Source: Pseudomonadaceae bacterium
GTDB taxonomy: Bacteria; Pseudomonadota; Gammaproteobacteria; Pseudomonadales; Azotimanducaceae
Reading direction: 5' to 3'
DNA length: 55,024 bases
Assembly (NCBI GenBank): GCA_024743175.1
Contig: JANSXA010000016.1
Span: forward strand, 1 to 55,024
The notes under the pieces are model-generated. The model had not been told where the DNA came from, made no database searches, and was given only the letters and a program-made list of their open reading frames with translations. A program made the translations under genes and the position numbers. Positions 19,410 through 26,894 of this stretch are shown here, in pieces. How positions within the stretch are numbered: position 1 is the first letter of the stretch; every line of letters starts with the position of its first letter.

Positions 19410-20651
19410 TCAGTCCTCCTCGAGCTGCCGGCGCAATTCATCACGCTGCTCTAACAGATGATTAGGCATGTCTTTGTAAACGTCTTCAAACAGCTCACTA
19501 TGATCCAGGTAAGGTCCTTCACTCATGGTGCCGTAACTGCACGCGTCCTCCCAGGAACCTGTTACGATATCCGTGAGCTCTTCTGTTAGTGCAGAGTGTT
19601 TGGCTTCGCTCCAGCCATGGAACCTGATCATATGCGATTGCAATCGCTGCAGGGGATCACCGAGCGGCCATGCGGCAAATTCGTCCTTGGGTCGATAACG
19701 CGAGGGGTCATCGCTGGTAGAATGCGCACCTGCCCGATAGGTCACATGCTCGATCAAGGCGGGGCCAATCCCTCTACGCGCGCGTTCAGCTGCCCAGCGT
19801 GTTACCGCGTGAACCGCCAGAAAATCGTTACCATCAACACGTATCGATGCAATACCGTAGCCGGGCCCACGAGCGGCAAACGAACGGCGCTCTCCTCCAG
19901 CAAATCCTTGAAACGTGGATATTGCCCATTGGTTGTTGACTACATTGAGAATGACCGGCGCCTGATACACCGCCGCAAACGTTAACGCGTGGTGAAAATC
20001 CGCTTCAGCCGTAGCGCCTTCGCCAATCCAGGCTGCCGCAATATCGTCTTCGCCTTTGATTGCTGCAGCCATTGCCCAACCCACCGCTTGTGGATAGTTA
20101 ACCGTCAAATTACCCGTCACGGAAAAGATATTACCCCGCTCCCAGTGATACATGATGGGCATTTGTCTCCCCTTGCACATATCGTTGGTATTTGAAAGAC
20201 ACTGGCACATCAGTTCCATCAGATTACGGCCACGAGAAATCTGCAGGCCCTGGTTGCGATAGGATGGAAACAGCATGTCCGACGGTTCGAGGGCCATTGC
20301 CTGCGCGACTGATATGGCCTCTTCGCCGAGAGATTGCATATAAAAGGAGATTTTCCCCTGCCGCTGCATACGAACCATGTGGGCATCAAACAGACGTGTG
20401 AGCAACATGTTGCGCAACCCAATCTGCAGTTCCCCGGCGTCAAGTTGCGGATCCCAGGGACCAACCGCCGCATGCTCATCATCCATGACCCGCACCAGAT
20501 CATCCGTGAGATGGTTCATGCTGCGCACGGAACTGTTTACTTCCGGACGTTCCACTGCACCCGCAGCGGAAATCTGAACATAATCAAAATCGGGTGCATC
20601 ACCGGGACGAGCCGGCGGATGCGGGATGTTTAGGCTTGGTTTGCGGCTCAT
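19410..20651 (-). CDS. bkdA1: 2-oxoacid dehydrogenase E1 alpha subunit
   Basis: About 413 residues. The thiamine-diphosphate-binding region is GEGATAEADFHHALTFAAVYQAPVILNVVNNQWAIST, matching the family GDG-x(25-30)-NN motif with GEG in place of GDG. Other marks are RMQRQGKISFYMQSLGEEA and the phosphorylation-loop-like RAGAHSTSDDPSRYR. The extended N-terminus (SLNIPHPPARPGDAPDFDY) is typical of the proteobacterial branched-chain enzyme. I use the ATG at 20651, with AGGTGG 8 bases upstream; a GTG at 20663 is also open. The order E1alpha-E1beta-E2 with gaps of 2 and -4 bases marks one operon. No E3 (lipoamide dehydrogenase) gene is seen, so E3 must be supplied from elsewhere. Confidence 0.9.
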   Translation of the reverse strand: MSRKPSLNIPHPPARPGDAPDFDYVQISAAGAVERPEVNSSVRSMNHLTDDLVRVMDDEHAAVGPWDPQLDAGELQIGLRNMLLTRLFDAHMVRMQRQGKISFYMQSLGEEAISVAQAMALEPSDMLFPSYRNQGLQISRGRNLMELMCQCLSNTNDMCKGRQMPIMYHWERGNIFSVTGNLTVNYPQAVGWAMAAAIKGEDDIAAAWIGEGATAEADFHHALTFAAVYQAPVILNVVNNQWAISTFQGFAGGERRSFAARGPGYGIASIRVDGNDFLAVHAVTRWAAERARRGIGPALIEHVTYRAGAHSTSDDPSRYRPKDEFAAWPLGDPLQRLQSHMIRFHGWSEAKHSALTEELTDIVTGSWEDACSYGTMSEGPYLDHSELFEDVYKDMPNHLLEQRDELRRQLEED

Positions 20652-20701
20652 CTGCCTCACCACCTGAGAAATGTAGCTCTATTGTGGAGGATTGTTTCCG
20701 T

Positions 20702-20721
20702 TGGAGCTAGCTGGAGCTAGC
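20702..20721. repeat. Two tandem copies of a 10-base unit
   Basis: TGGAGCTAGC occurs twice head to tail between the channel gene and the E1alpha gene. Because GCTAGC is palindromic, the pair can also fold into a small hairpin with a TGGA loop. No T-run follows, so terminator function is doubtful. Confidence 0.5.
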
Positions 20722-20724
20722 GTA

Positions 20725-22098
20725 TCAATCCTCCTGCTTTGGCCAGGATTTCACGTGCAGGTCACGCTGAGGAAAGGGAATCTCGATACCCTGTTCCGCC
20801 AGAGCGTCCCAGATATTCAACAGTACCTGGCTGCGCACGTTTGCAAGTCCACTTTCCGGATCGGTGATCCAGAAACGCAGATCAAAATTGACTGAGCTGT
20901 CGCCAAACTCAACCAGATTACATACCGGTGACGGCGAAGATACCACCCGATCTACCGCCAACGCGGCATCAGCAGCCAGCTTCTGCACTGCACGCAGATC
21001 CTTGTGAGCATAGGTAATGCCGAAAGGCGCATGCAGACGCACTACGCGATCCGAGCGGGACCAGTTAACAACCCCTTCACTCATGAATCGATCATTAGGA
21101 ATCAGCATTTCAGTGCCATCACGTGTGCGCAGGGCAACATAACGTGCCTGCATGGCCGTCACCCAGCCCATGACACCGTCAACCTCAATTGTGTCGCGCG
21201 GCTTGATCGACTTGTCTGCAATCAGGGTAAAACCGGCCACAAAATTTGCCACGATGGTCTGCAGCCCCAGGCCTACACCCAAACCCACGGCACCACTGAA
21301 CACCGCAAGGGTTGCAAGATTGAAGCCGACAATCTGTAGAGCGATCAGCAAAGCGATGACGGGTAACAAAACACTCAACACTTTGCCAATCAGCGCCTTC
21401 AGAGCAGGGCTGATCTCATCAATCTGGTCCAGCTGCTGCTGCGCAACTTTGCTGAGCAGATTTGCTGCCCAGAACAGTATTGCGAAATAAAAGAGCGTGC
21501 GGAAGATATCGAACAGACTGATTCTGACCGGCGACCCGGCATCATTCTGACCCAGCGGAATAGCCAGTGCCTGCATCTGTTCAATCACGGGCATCAGCAT
21601 GCCAAACGCGTCAAGTGCGGCTATCGGCCAGGCGATGTAAAACGCAACTCTTGACCAGAAATCCGATTGAATAATCAGCGTGACCAGACGTACGATTATC
21701 CAGGCATTCATAAGCGCAATGGCAGCGCCTATCCAGCTTACGCCATAACCGGCACTACCAAAGGCGATCCGCATCGCGGTCAGCGTCAGGTACAACGCCA
21801 GCGGCAGGGCTATACTCGCAAACGCGTTGGCGATCTTCTGCAGCCATCCATTGGGCACCCGGGCGGCCACCTGACCACTTAAAAACTTCTTTAACCGCGG
21901 GCCAAACAATGCCGCTGGCACCAGAGCAGCCACAATGGCAATGATCTGAATACCGATATCGATGGTCAGTAAATTCAGCTGAATCCATTCAACTGCCCGC
22001 AGGACAAAAGACTCCAGTATTTCTACTGGGATAAGGTCATCGAGGACCTGAGTGTCCGTGGCGGTGCCCGTCGGATCAGAAGATGGCTGGCTGTTCAT
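20725..22098 (-). CDS. MscS-family mechanosensitive ion channel
   Basis: The 457-residue membrane protein has an N-terminal set of about four or five hydrophobic helices. The conserved MscS pore region and beta domain follow: FSGAVGLGVGLGLQTIVANFVAGF, IADKSIKPRDTIEVDG, GWVTAMQARYVALRTRDGTEMLIPND. The C-terminal alpha-beta domain is also present. Such channels open under membrane tension and release solutes on osmotic downshock. The larger size than E. coli MscS reflects extra N-terminal helices, as in YnaI-like channels. It lies downstream of and on the same strand as the stress genes, and may be part of the same response. Confidence 0.9.
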   Translation of the reverse strand: MNSQPSSDPTGTATDTQVLDDLIPVEILESFVLRAVEWIQLNLLTIDIGIQIIAIVAALVPAALFGPRLKKFLSGQVAARVPNGWLQKIANAFASIALPLALYLTLTAMRIAFGSAGYGVSWIGAAIALMNAWIIVRLVTLIIQSDFWSRVAFYIAWPIAALDAFGMLMPVIEQMQALAIPLGQNDAGSPVRISLFDIFRTLFYFAILFWAANLLSKVAQQQLDQIDEISPALKALIGKVLSVLLPVIALLIALQIVGFNLATLAVFSGAVGLGVGLGLQTIVANFVAGFTLIADKSIKPRDTIEVDGVMGWVTAMQARYVALRTRDGTEMLIPNDRFMSEGVVNWSRSDRVVRLHAPFGITYAHKDLRAVQKLAADAALAVDRVVSSPSPVCNLVEFGDSSVNFDLRFWITDPESGLANVRSQVLLNIWDALAEQGIEIPFPQRDLHVKSWPKQED

Positions 22099-22182
22099 TC
22101 TGCAACAATATCATAACAAGCCCGAGGGCCGAACGCGTAAACGTCATGGCACCCGCCACTAAGCAAACAAATTACTACGTAA

Positions 22183-22359
22183 CTATTTGGGCCCGAGAAA
22201 AAACCACAAAAGCACACCGAGCACGGGTAACAACAGAATTAACACAACCCACAGCACCTTTCTGCCCGTGCTGGCTGCACTGCCAACTACGCGGATGATC
22301 GCCCAGACGTTTATGATCAGTATGATCAGTCCAAATAGACCGCCAACTTCAATTCCCAT
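22183..22359 (-). CDS. Small PLDc_N-type membrane protein (58 aa)
   Basis: This short gene is found by direct reading. The ATG at 22359 has a GGGAGAAGAGC leader. The product begins MGIEVGGLFGLIILIINVWA and ends with LLPVLGVLLWFFLGPK, stop. Two membrane helices separated by a short Arg/Lys-bearing loop, with a final GPK, match the PLDc_N (PF13396) family of small inner-membrane proteins. The family is often found with stress or membrane genes; function unknown. It lies between the ferritin-like gene and the MscS gene on the same strand. Confidence 0.82.
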   Translation of the reverse strand: MGIEVGGLFGLIILIINVWAIIRVVGSAASTGRKVLWVVLILLLPVLGVLLWFFLGPK

Positions 22360-22398
22360 GCTCTTCTCCCAATTCCAGATCGATAAAATTATTATTCT

Positions 22399-22417
22399 GC
22401 GCTGAAGCTGTCAGCGC
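22399..22417. terminator. Possible hairpin terminator or attenuator
   Basis: GCGCTGA and TCAGCGC form a perfect 7-base stem with a 5-base loop, between the ferritin-like gene stop and the PLDc_N gene. On the - strand the following bases are A/T-rich but lack a T-run, so a strong intrinsic terminator is unlikely. Partial termination or an RNA-stability element is possible. Confidence 0.35.
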
Positions 22418-22490
22418 GTCTTCGAAATTGTATTAGACAAGCGGTCAATTGACACGCTCATCTGAAATCATACAACTGTTCTATGCCAGC

Positions 22491-23045
22491 CTATCTCTTA
22501 TTCGTCTGGTCACTGGCCAGAAGACCCGCCAGGTCATCTGCATGTTCTTCTTCCACAGCAAGAATATGTTCCAACATACGCCGGGTTGTTGGATCATCAT
22601 CACCCAGAAACGCTACCATTTCACGATAAGTGTCTATCGCTACACGCTCTGCAATCAGGTTCTCCTTGATCATATCCGGCAGTTTGGTGGCCACCGCGTA
22701 CTCCGAGTGGCTCCTCTTTTTCAATCCTTCGGGAGAAAAATCGGGGTCTCCACCTAACTGCACAATCCGGGCCGCAAGCGCGTCGGCGTGTTCCTGCTCC
22801 TGTTCGGCGTGCTCAAGAAACTCTTCAGCCGCTGCCTGGGCGTGAATACCAACGGCGGTGAAGTAGTGATACTTGTAACGCAGGGCGCAGACCAACTCCG
22901 TCGCCAGAGCGCCGTTCAGCATGTCCACCACCGCTTTGCGGTCGGCTTTATACCCTTCTGTTACCGCACCGGCCTCAACATGTTGACGCGCGTGTTTGCG
23001 GATGCTTTTGATATCCGATTTAAATTCAGTGTTTGCTCTGGTCAT
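22491..23045 (-). CDS. Ferritin-like (bacterioferritin-type) protein
   Basis: About 184 residues. A four-helix ferritin-like domain carries the di-iron pattern. A Glu lies in NGALATELVCALRYKYHYF, then EHAEQEQEHA (ExxH), a Glu in MIKENLIAERVAID, and EEEHADDLA (ExxH). LATEL followed by HYF resembles bacterioferritin and Dps-like proteins. It probably stores or detoxifies iron, or scavenges peroxide. I choose the ATG at 23045, with GGAAAGG upstream; an upstream in-frame start adds 25 unrelated residues. It is the third gene of the operon that begins with the universal stress protein behind a sigma-54 promoter. Confidence 0.83.
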   Translation of the reverse strand: MTRANTEFKSDIKSIRKHARQHVEAGAVTEGYKADRKAVVDMLNGALATELVCALRYKYHYFTAVGIHAQAAAEEFLEHAEQEQEHADALAARIVQLGGDPDFSPEGLKKRSHSEYAVATKLPDMIKENLIAERVAIDTYREMVAFLGDDDPTTRRMLEHILAVEEEHADDLAGLLASDQTNKR

Positions 23046-23094
23046 AATCCTTTCCGTAAAGTCTGGTTTTGAACTTGGTTCAGCACACATATTT

Positions 23095-23385
23095 TCAGCT
23101 CTTAAAGCGCTGAGCGGCACTGTCCACTGATTCAGACAACGATTTCCAGGCCATCTCCAGCCCGATTTTCACGTCGTCCCATGCAGCATCGCCGGCAGAG
23201 CGAAGCTCATGTAACTTCCCTTCAACTTGAGTGCGTGAGGCTCGCAGGTCATTAAGTTCCTGGTGAATTTCATTTTTCAATTCACCCGAGGCTCGCTCCG
23301 CTTTTGCTTCGAGCTTATCCAGCTTGTTGTTCAGCGCATCAAGCTGGTTCTTTGCTTTCTCTATGTAGTCTTCTCGTGAGGCCAT
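23095..23385 (-). CDS. Coiled-coil stress protein (96 aa)
   Basis: The ATG at 23385 is preceded by GGAGAAAAAAA. The 96-residue product is almost entirely charged helix with heptad-like repeats (LDALNNKLDKLEAKAERASGE). A short C-terminal amphipathic segment (WDDVKIGLEMAWKSLSESVDSA) resembles the small coiled-coil proteins of the sll1863-type stress family. No catalytic motif is present. It sits between the universal stress protein and the ferritin-like gene, with gaps of about 70 and 49 bases, and probably shares their sigma-54 promoter. Its function is not known; a structural or membrane-stress role is an inference. Confidence 0.72.
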   Translation of the reverse strand: MASREDYIEKAKNQLDALNNKLDKLEAKAERASGELKNEIHQELNDLRASRTQVEGKLHELRSAGDAAWDDVKIGLEMAWKSLSESVDSAAQRFKS

Positions 23386-23455
23386 TTTTTTTCTCCTTTC
23401 CTGATTGAGGGTGAATGTGTATCTCAGCACCGTGCAGATTCTCCTGCGACAGCAA

Positions 23456-24790
23456 CTACTGAGTTAACTCGGCAGATTCCACAGCTTCAGTTTCCGCTGC
23501 GTGATTCAGCAGTGAGCGGGCTGCAATAATTGAATTCAGCTCGCTTGCCAGGGTGGAACGAATCGGCCCACCTTCATCCTCTTCCCGCATCTGGCCGCGT
23601 ACATCCTGTTCCCAGATCTGCAGGATTCGATGCCGCATTGACGTGCTGAGCTCTTCGCAGGTAACCAGTGTATGAGGTGACCCGAAAGCACCCTTAGGGT
23701 CCAGCACGGCTTTTTCCATATCGATCACTGGCATGCCATGAACTGCAGCTTTCTCGGCTTTCGGAACGGCGGTGTCATCCGCATTTTTAATAAACACGAT
23801 GTCACACGGGGCCGCGGCAAGTACGGGTTCTGCGGTGACCGATCGAAACAAGCGCTCCCATCTGGACAGCTGCCGCGCAGCCATGACTACGAGATTCGCG
23901 TGCAGGTCTGCAGCAGCCTGAGGAATGACCTGACTGGCGGGACCTTCGGCAATCCGGACCCCATCCAGATTTAAGTGGAAATAGTCAGCAAAAGCCTCGA
24001 TCGCCTTACCGTGTTTACGCGCGACTTCAGAACGAGTCTGCCCTGCGGTCAGCGCCGCCGGCGGTGGATGCGCAACGCCACCAAACTCCGGTGCATAGGC
24101 CGCGAATGCGCGAATACTCTGCGGCACCTGATACGCATGAACGGGAAAGTTGACACCGTCAAAACTTTCCGCAATGCGGTTTGCGAAGCGAAACACGCTG
24201 TAGTCTTCCGCAGCGATCATCTCGTCTTTCTCAGCACTGGCGCCGATCGCAGTTACTACCCGTTCAATCTCGTTCGAGCCGTTTTCATTAACGAACCACA
24301 GATGAGCTGGCGACTGACGAATCAGATCCCAGTCCGTGTTCCCCAGCAGTCCCAGGACATAGTCGTATTCGCGCGACTGTTTCATCACAAGATCGGGCTT
24401 ACACTCATCAATCTTGCGCAAAATCGCTGCGCTGCGAGGTGAATCCCAACGGGTATCGTGGCGAATGATAACGCCTTCTGACGCAAGTCGGACCACAAGC
24501 TCCGCCATCAAGGTTGCATCGCGGTCCAGCATTGCGTCCCGGTCCCGGCGCATCTGATCTGCATCGTCAAAGAAGGCAGGCACCATTGATGAGTCGTGGC
24601 ACACATGGAACAGCTCGAGCTCGCAGCCGGTCGCTTTCGCGAGCGCAACGGCCCGATTGATAAGGACTGACTCCTCGGGAGCTCCGGGCTTAACAAGATC
24701 AGGGCTGATCACCACCAAAACCCGATTCAGAGCGGTATCTTTTGCCACCGGCTGATGCTTTTCTGACCGACTGTTAATGTCTGTAATCAT
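23456..24790 (-). CDS. Universal stress protein with tandem Usp domains
   Basis: The 444-residue product contains two Usp-like domains. The first (about 18-150) starts NRVLVVISPDLV; the second (about 160-310) includes NLVVMAARQLSRWERLFRSVTAEPVLAAAPCDIVFIK, the usual C-terminal strand region. A further C-terminal tail of about 120 residues (MEKAVLDPKGAFGSP, then an acidic helix) has no recognised domain. Tandem Usp proteins are induced in starvation, low oxygen or osmotic stress. The start at 24790 has GAGG 8 bases upstream. A near-perfect sigma-54 promoter lies 37-51 bases upstream on the same strand, so it heads the stress operon. Confidence 0.87.
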   Translation of the reverse strand: MITDINSRSEKHQPVAKDTALNRVLVVISPDLVKPGAPEESVLINRAVALAKATGCELELFHVCHDSSMVPAFFDDADQMRRDRDAMLDRDATLMAELVVRLASEGVIIRHDTRWDSPRSAAILRKIDECKPDLVMKQSREYDYVLGLLGNTDWDLIRQSPAHLWFVNENGSNEIERVVTAIGASAEKDEMIAAEDYSVFRFANRIAESFDGVNFPVHAYQVPQSIRAFAAYAPEFGGVAHPPPAALTAGQTRSEVARKHGKAIEAFADYFHLNLDGVRIAEGPASQVIPQAAADLHANLVVMAARQLSRWERLFRSVTAEPVLAAAPCDIVFIKNADDTAVPKAEKAAVHGMPVIDMEKAVLDPKGAFGSPHTLVTCEELSTSMRHRILQIWEQDVRGQMREEDEGGPIRSTLASELNSIIAARSLLNHAAETEAVESAELTQ

Positions 24791-24826
24791 CTTTTTGACC
24801 TCTTTCGCGAATTCACTAGAACAGGT

Positions 24827-24841
24827 GCAAACTGCGTGCCA
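24827..24841 (-). promoter_or_regulatory. Sigma-54 promoter for the stress operon
   Basis: On the - strand the sequence is TGGCACGCAGTTTGC. It matches the sigma-54 -24/-12 consensus (TGGCAC-N5-TTGC) at every defined base, with the diagnostic GG-N10-GC spacing. Transcription would start about 12 bases further left, near 24815, giving a leader of about 25 bases before the universal stress protein start. It is the best sigma-54 match I saw in the window, and a sigma-54 activator gene lies nearby. Confidence 0.85.
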
Positions 24842-25011
24842 GCGTCAGTAACGGGCTCCCATTGGGCTTCTCAGGTCGTCTGACGGGAATCAAGCCCTGC
24901 TGCAGGCTATTTTGTGCATATTCTGCAATACCCAGTGCAGGACATGCATAAATACTGCTCCGGGGCAGTGCTTATCCGCCCAGCAGGTAGAGATTCCAGC
25001 ACAAATCCTGC
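24842..25011. promoter_or_regulatory. Shared region between divergent sigma-54 promoters, with dyads
   Basis: Between the two promoters lie two dyads likely to be activator sites. CCTGC-T-GCAGG is at 24896-24906, about 55 bases upstream of the - strand promoter. ACTGC-N6-GCAGT is at 24954-24969, about 45 bases upstream of the + strand promoter. Both share a CTGC/GCAG core. A one-mismatch match to the IHF consensus (AATCAAGCCCTG) lies at 24888-24899. This fits upstream activating sequences with DNA bending for a sigma-54 activator. No binding data are available. Confidence 0.5.
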
Positions 25012-25016
25012 TGGAA
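24994..25016. promoter_or_regulatory. Inverted repeat overlapping the -24 element
   Basis: TTCCAGCA and TGCTGGAA form perfect 8-base arms around a 7-base spacer. The right arm runs into the TGG of the -24 element of the + strand promoter. A protein bound here could block sigma-54 polymerase, so this may be an operator. Chance cannot be excluded. Confidence 0.45.
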
Positions 25017-25027
25017 CAGATGTTGCA
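25012..25027 (+). promoter_or_regulatory. Sigma-54 promoter for the PRC-barrel gene
   Basis: TGGAACAGATGTTGCA has the GG-N10-GC spacing of sigma-54 promoters, with one change from TGGCAC at the -24 side. Transcription would begin near 25038, about 36 bases before the gene at 25074. It diverges from the - strand sigma-54 promoter at 24827-24841. Confidence 0.72.
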
Positions 25028-25073
25028 GGCTTGAACCCCTAAGCACACTTGTGAGGATGGAAGGAACTGGCAG

Positions 25074-25289
25074 ATGCAGGAACTATCAAAATTGTTTCAC
25101 GGCAAAGTCAGCAACGAAAAAGGACAATCGTTGGGATACATAGAGGAGGTCCTGTTTTGCGGAAAGTCCGGGCGTATCCGGGCTGTCATTGTCAAAGCAG
25201 AAAATCACACGCGAATGCGCGTACCCTGGACAGATCTATCTATCAACGACGATTCCTTCGTCGTGCAGAAAACCCGGCACCTCAGTTAG
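25074..25289 (+). CDS. Small PRC-barrel-like protein (71 aa)
   Basis: The 71-residue protein has the small-barrel pattern of PRC domains: KLFHGKVSNEKGQSLGYIEEVLF, then SGRIRAVIVKAE, then RMRVPWTDLSIN. The start at 25074 is preceded by GGAAGGAACTGGCAG. PRC-barrel proteins bind RNA, photosynthetic or membrane partners and are often stress-linked; no catalytic residue is expected. It is transcribed divergently from the universal stress operon under its own sigma-54-type promoter, so it likely belongs to the same regulon. Confidence 0.78.
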   Translation: MQELSKLFHGKVSNEKGQSLGYIEEVLFCGKSGRIRAVIVKAENHTRMRVPWTDLSINDDSFVVQKTRHLS

Positions 25290-25310
25290 TTGAGGCACTT
25301 CAGCTGAGGT
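25279..25310. terminator. Possible bidirectional terminator between convergent genes
   Basis: ACCTCAG (25279-25285) and CTGAGGT (25304-25310) are perfect inverted arms spanning the PRC-barrel stop and the gap before the activator's stop at 25332. A nested CTCA/TGAG pair allows a second fold. There is no strong T-run on either side, so termination is only likely, not certain. Confidence 0.4.
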
Positions 25311-25331
25311 ACCTTCGCTGACATGAGCACT

Positions 25332-26684
25332 TCATCCAGTTTCATCTTCCGGATTGCCAGAAGCCCCGTCTTCTTCATATTCATTCAGGCGGTTGTACAA
25401 AGTCCGCAACGACATCCCCAACATATCTGCCGCCGCCTGTTTATCATCGCCATTTGCTTCCAGTGTCGCCAGGATCAATTTGCGCTGCGCCTCATCAATA
25501 GACTCGCCAACAGAGATTTTTAAATCTCCGCTGCCCGCAAGCGCATCATTTTTCGGCAGGTGCTCCGGCAGGATTTCACCATCCGCTAAAATGTAAGCCT
25601 GTTCGACGGCGCTGCGTAACTCCCGCACATTCCCTGGCCAGCTGTGCTGTTCAAGCTGCTCCAGAGCCGCCGCTGACAGCGTTATTGATTGGCTATTTTT
25701 TTCATTGTGCGCATCAATGAAAAACTGCGTGAGACCAGCTACATCACCCTCTCGCTCGCGCAGCGCCGGTAGCTGTATCGGGAAGCGGGCAATGCGGTAA
25801 TAGAGATCCTCGCGCAACAAGTTGTCAGCAATGGCGCGCTCGGGATCACGATTCGTAGCGCCTATGATGCGCACGTTGCTTTGCAGGTCTGCTTCTCCCC
25901 CAACCCGTCGATAAGCACCTACCTCCAGCACACGCAGGAGTTTTGCCTGCAGTTCGATAGGCATTTCCGCCAGTTCATCAAAAAAAAGCGTGCCGCCCTG
26001 TGCACGCTCAAAAAAGCCCGCGTGCCTGCGCTCGGCACCGCTGAAGCTGCCTTTCTCGTGACCAAACAACTCGCTCTCAAACAGTTCTTCAGGGATCGCG
26101 GCACAATTCATGGCCATAAACGGGCCCTGCGCAACATCACTCATCTGATGCAGTGTGCGCGCCACCAGTTCTTTGCCTGTGCCGCTTTCACCCAATAGCA
26201 ATACGCTGGTATCCGTCGGTGCAACCTTACGCAGGAGCCGATACAGTTTGCGCATCTTCGCGGAACTACCACGAAGTTCACCAAACTGATCAAGCGGCTC
26301 AATATCCTGATCTTCGTCCAGAACCACAGTCTGTCTGGCTTCTTCGAACACATCCGCCAGCAGGGGCTGCAAAAAATCAACATCGAACGGCTTACAGAAA
26401 AAATAGGTTGCCCCCTGCGCGATCGCCTGACGCACTTGAGGTGCATCATCTTCATCCGCCATTAGAATAATTTCAGCGGTGCCATCCTGACTGGCGGTTT
26501 TTATCAAACCGGCCAGATCAATATCTGGCAACTCCATATTTAGAAACCAGACTCTGACGTTTGCATCGCTTGCTACGGGATCTGTCGTTACATCAACGTC
26601 AAAACCTACTGACTCAAGCAGGGCTACCAGTGCGGATGTGTGCTCGCAGGGTAGATCAATAACGCGTGCAGCAGGTTTGCTCAA
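25332..26684 (-). CDS. Sigma-54-dependent activator with degenerate receiver domain
   Basis: 450 residues in three parts. A receiver-like domain (about 1-115) reads WFLNMELPD, with Asn49 where the phosphoacceptor Asp should be. It keeps Lys98 (CKPF), but Ala76 sits at the Thr/Ser switch position. The AAA+ domain has Walker A GESGTGKE (Lys171), the sigma-54 loop as GSFSGA (212-217, usual GAFTGA), and Walker B GGTLFFDE. A Fis-type helix-turn-helix lies at 400-440 (KQAAADMLGMSLRTLYNRL). Such proteins open sigma-54 promoters by ATP hydrolysis. The start is TTG at 26684; no ATG occurs before residue 50. It lies next to two sigma-54 promoters and probably controls them. Confidence 0.9.
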   Translation of the reverse strand: MSKPAARVIDLPCEHTSALVALLESVGFDVDVTTDPVASDANVRVWFLNMELPDIDLAGLIKTASQDGTAEIILMADEDDAPQVRQAIAQGATYFFCKPFDVDFLQPLLADVFEEARQTVVLDEDQDIEPLDQFGELRGSSAKMRKLYRLLRKVAPTDTSVLLLGESGTGKELVARTLHQMSDVAQGPFMAMNCAAIPEELFESELFGHEKGSFSGAERRHAGFFERAQGGTLFFDELAEMPIELQAKLLRVLEVGAYRRVGGEADLQSNVRIIGATNRDPERAIADNLLREDLYYRIARFPIQLPALREREGDVAGLTQFFIDAHNEKNSQSITLSAAALEQLEQHSWPGNVRELRSAVEQAYILADGEILPEHLPKNDALAGSGDLKISVGESIDEAQRKLILATLEANGDDKQAAADMLGMSLRTLYNRLNEYEEDGASGNPEDETG

Positions 26685-26894
26685 AGCCCTGCCGCTCGCA
26701 ATGTGTCGAATATCAGTAACATGCGGTCCATGTCAGAAAGCGCACCCATCAAAAACCAAACGTAAGTATCGTCGCACCCAGCAGCCAAGGCAACGACGCA
26801 CTTGTGCAATGACAAAACTTGACACTACTATCCGATACACGAGGGCAAAACAATCTGCGTGGCCGCGGCGCTGCGCGAAATGGGGAGATTAGAG

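Noticed and set aside
22399-22417. Strong intrinsic terminator after the ferritin-like gene
   Set aside because: The stem is good but no T-run follows on the - strand, so only a weak or partial role is claimed.
22452-22478. Third sigma-54 promoter before the PLDc_N gene
   Set aside because: On the - strand TGGCAT is present, but the spacing to a TTG is one base too long and no GC follows.
24888-24899. IHF site between the sigma-54 promoters
   Set aside because: One base departs from the consensus TTR end; it is noted but not claimed as a separate feature.
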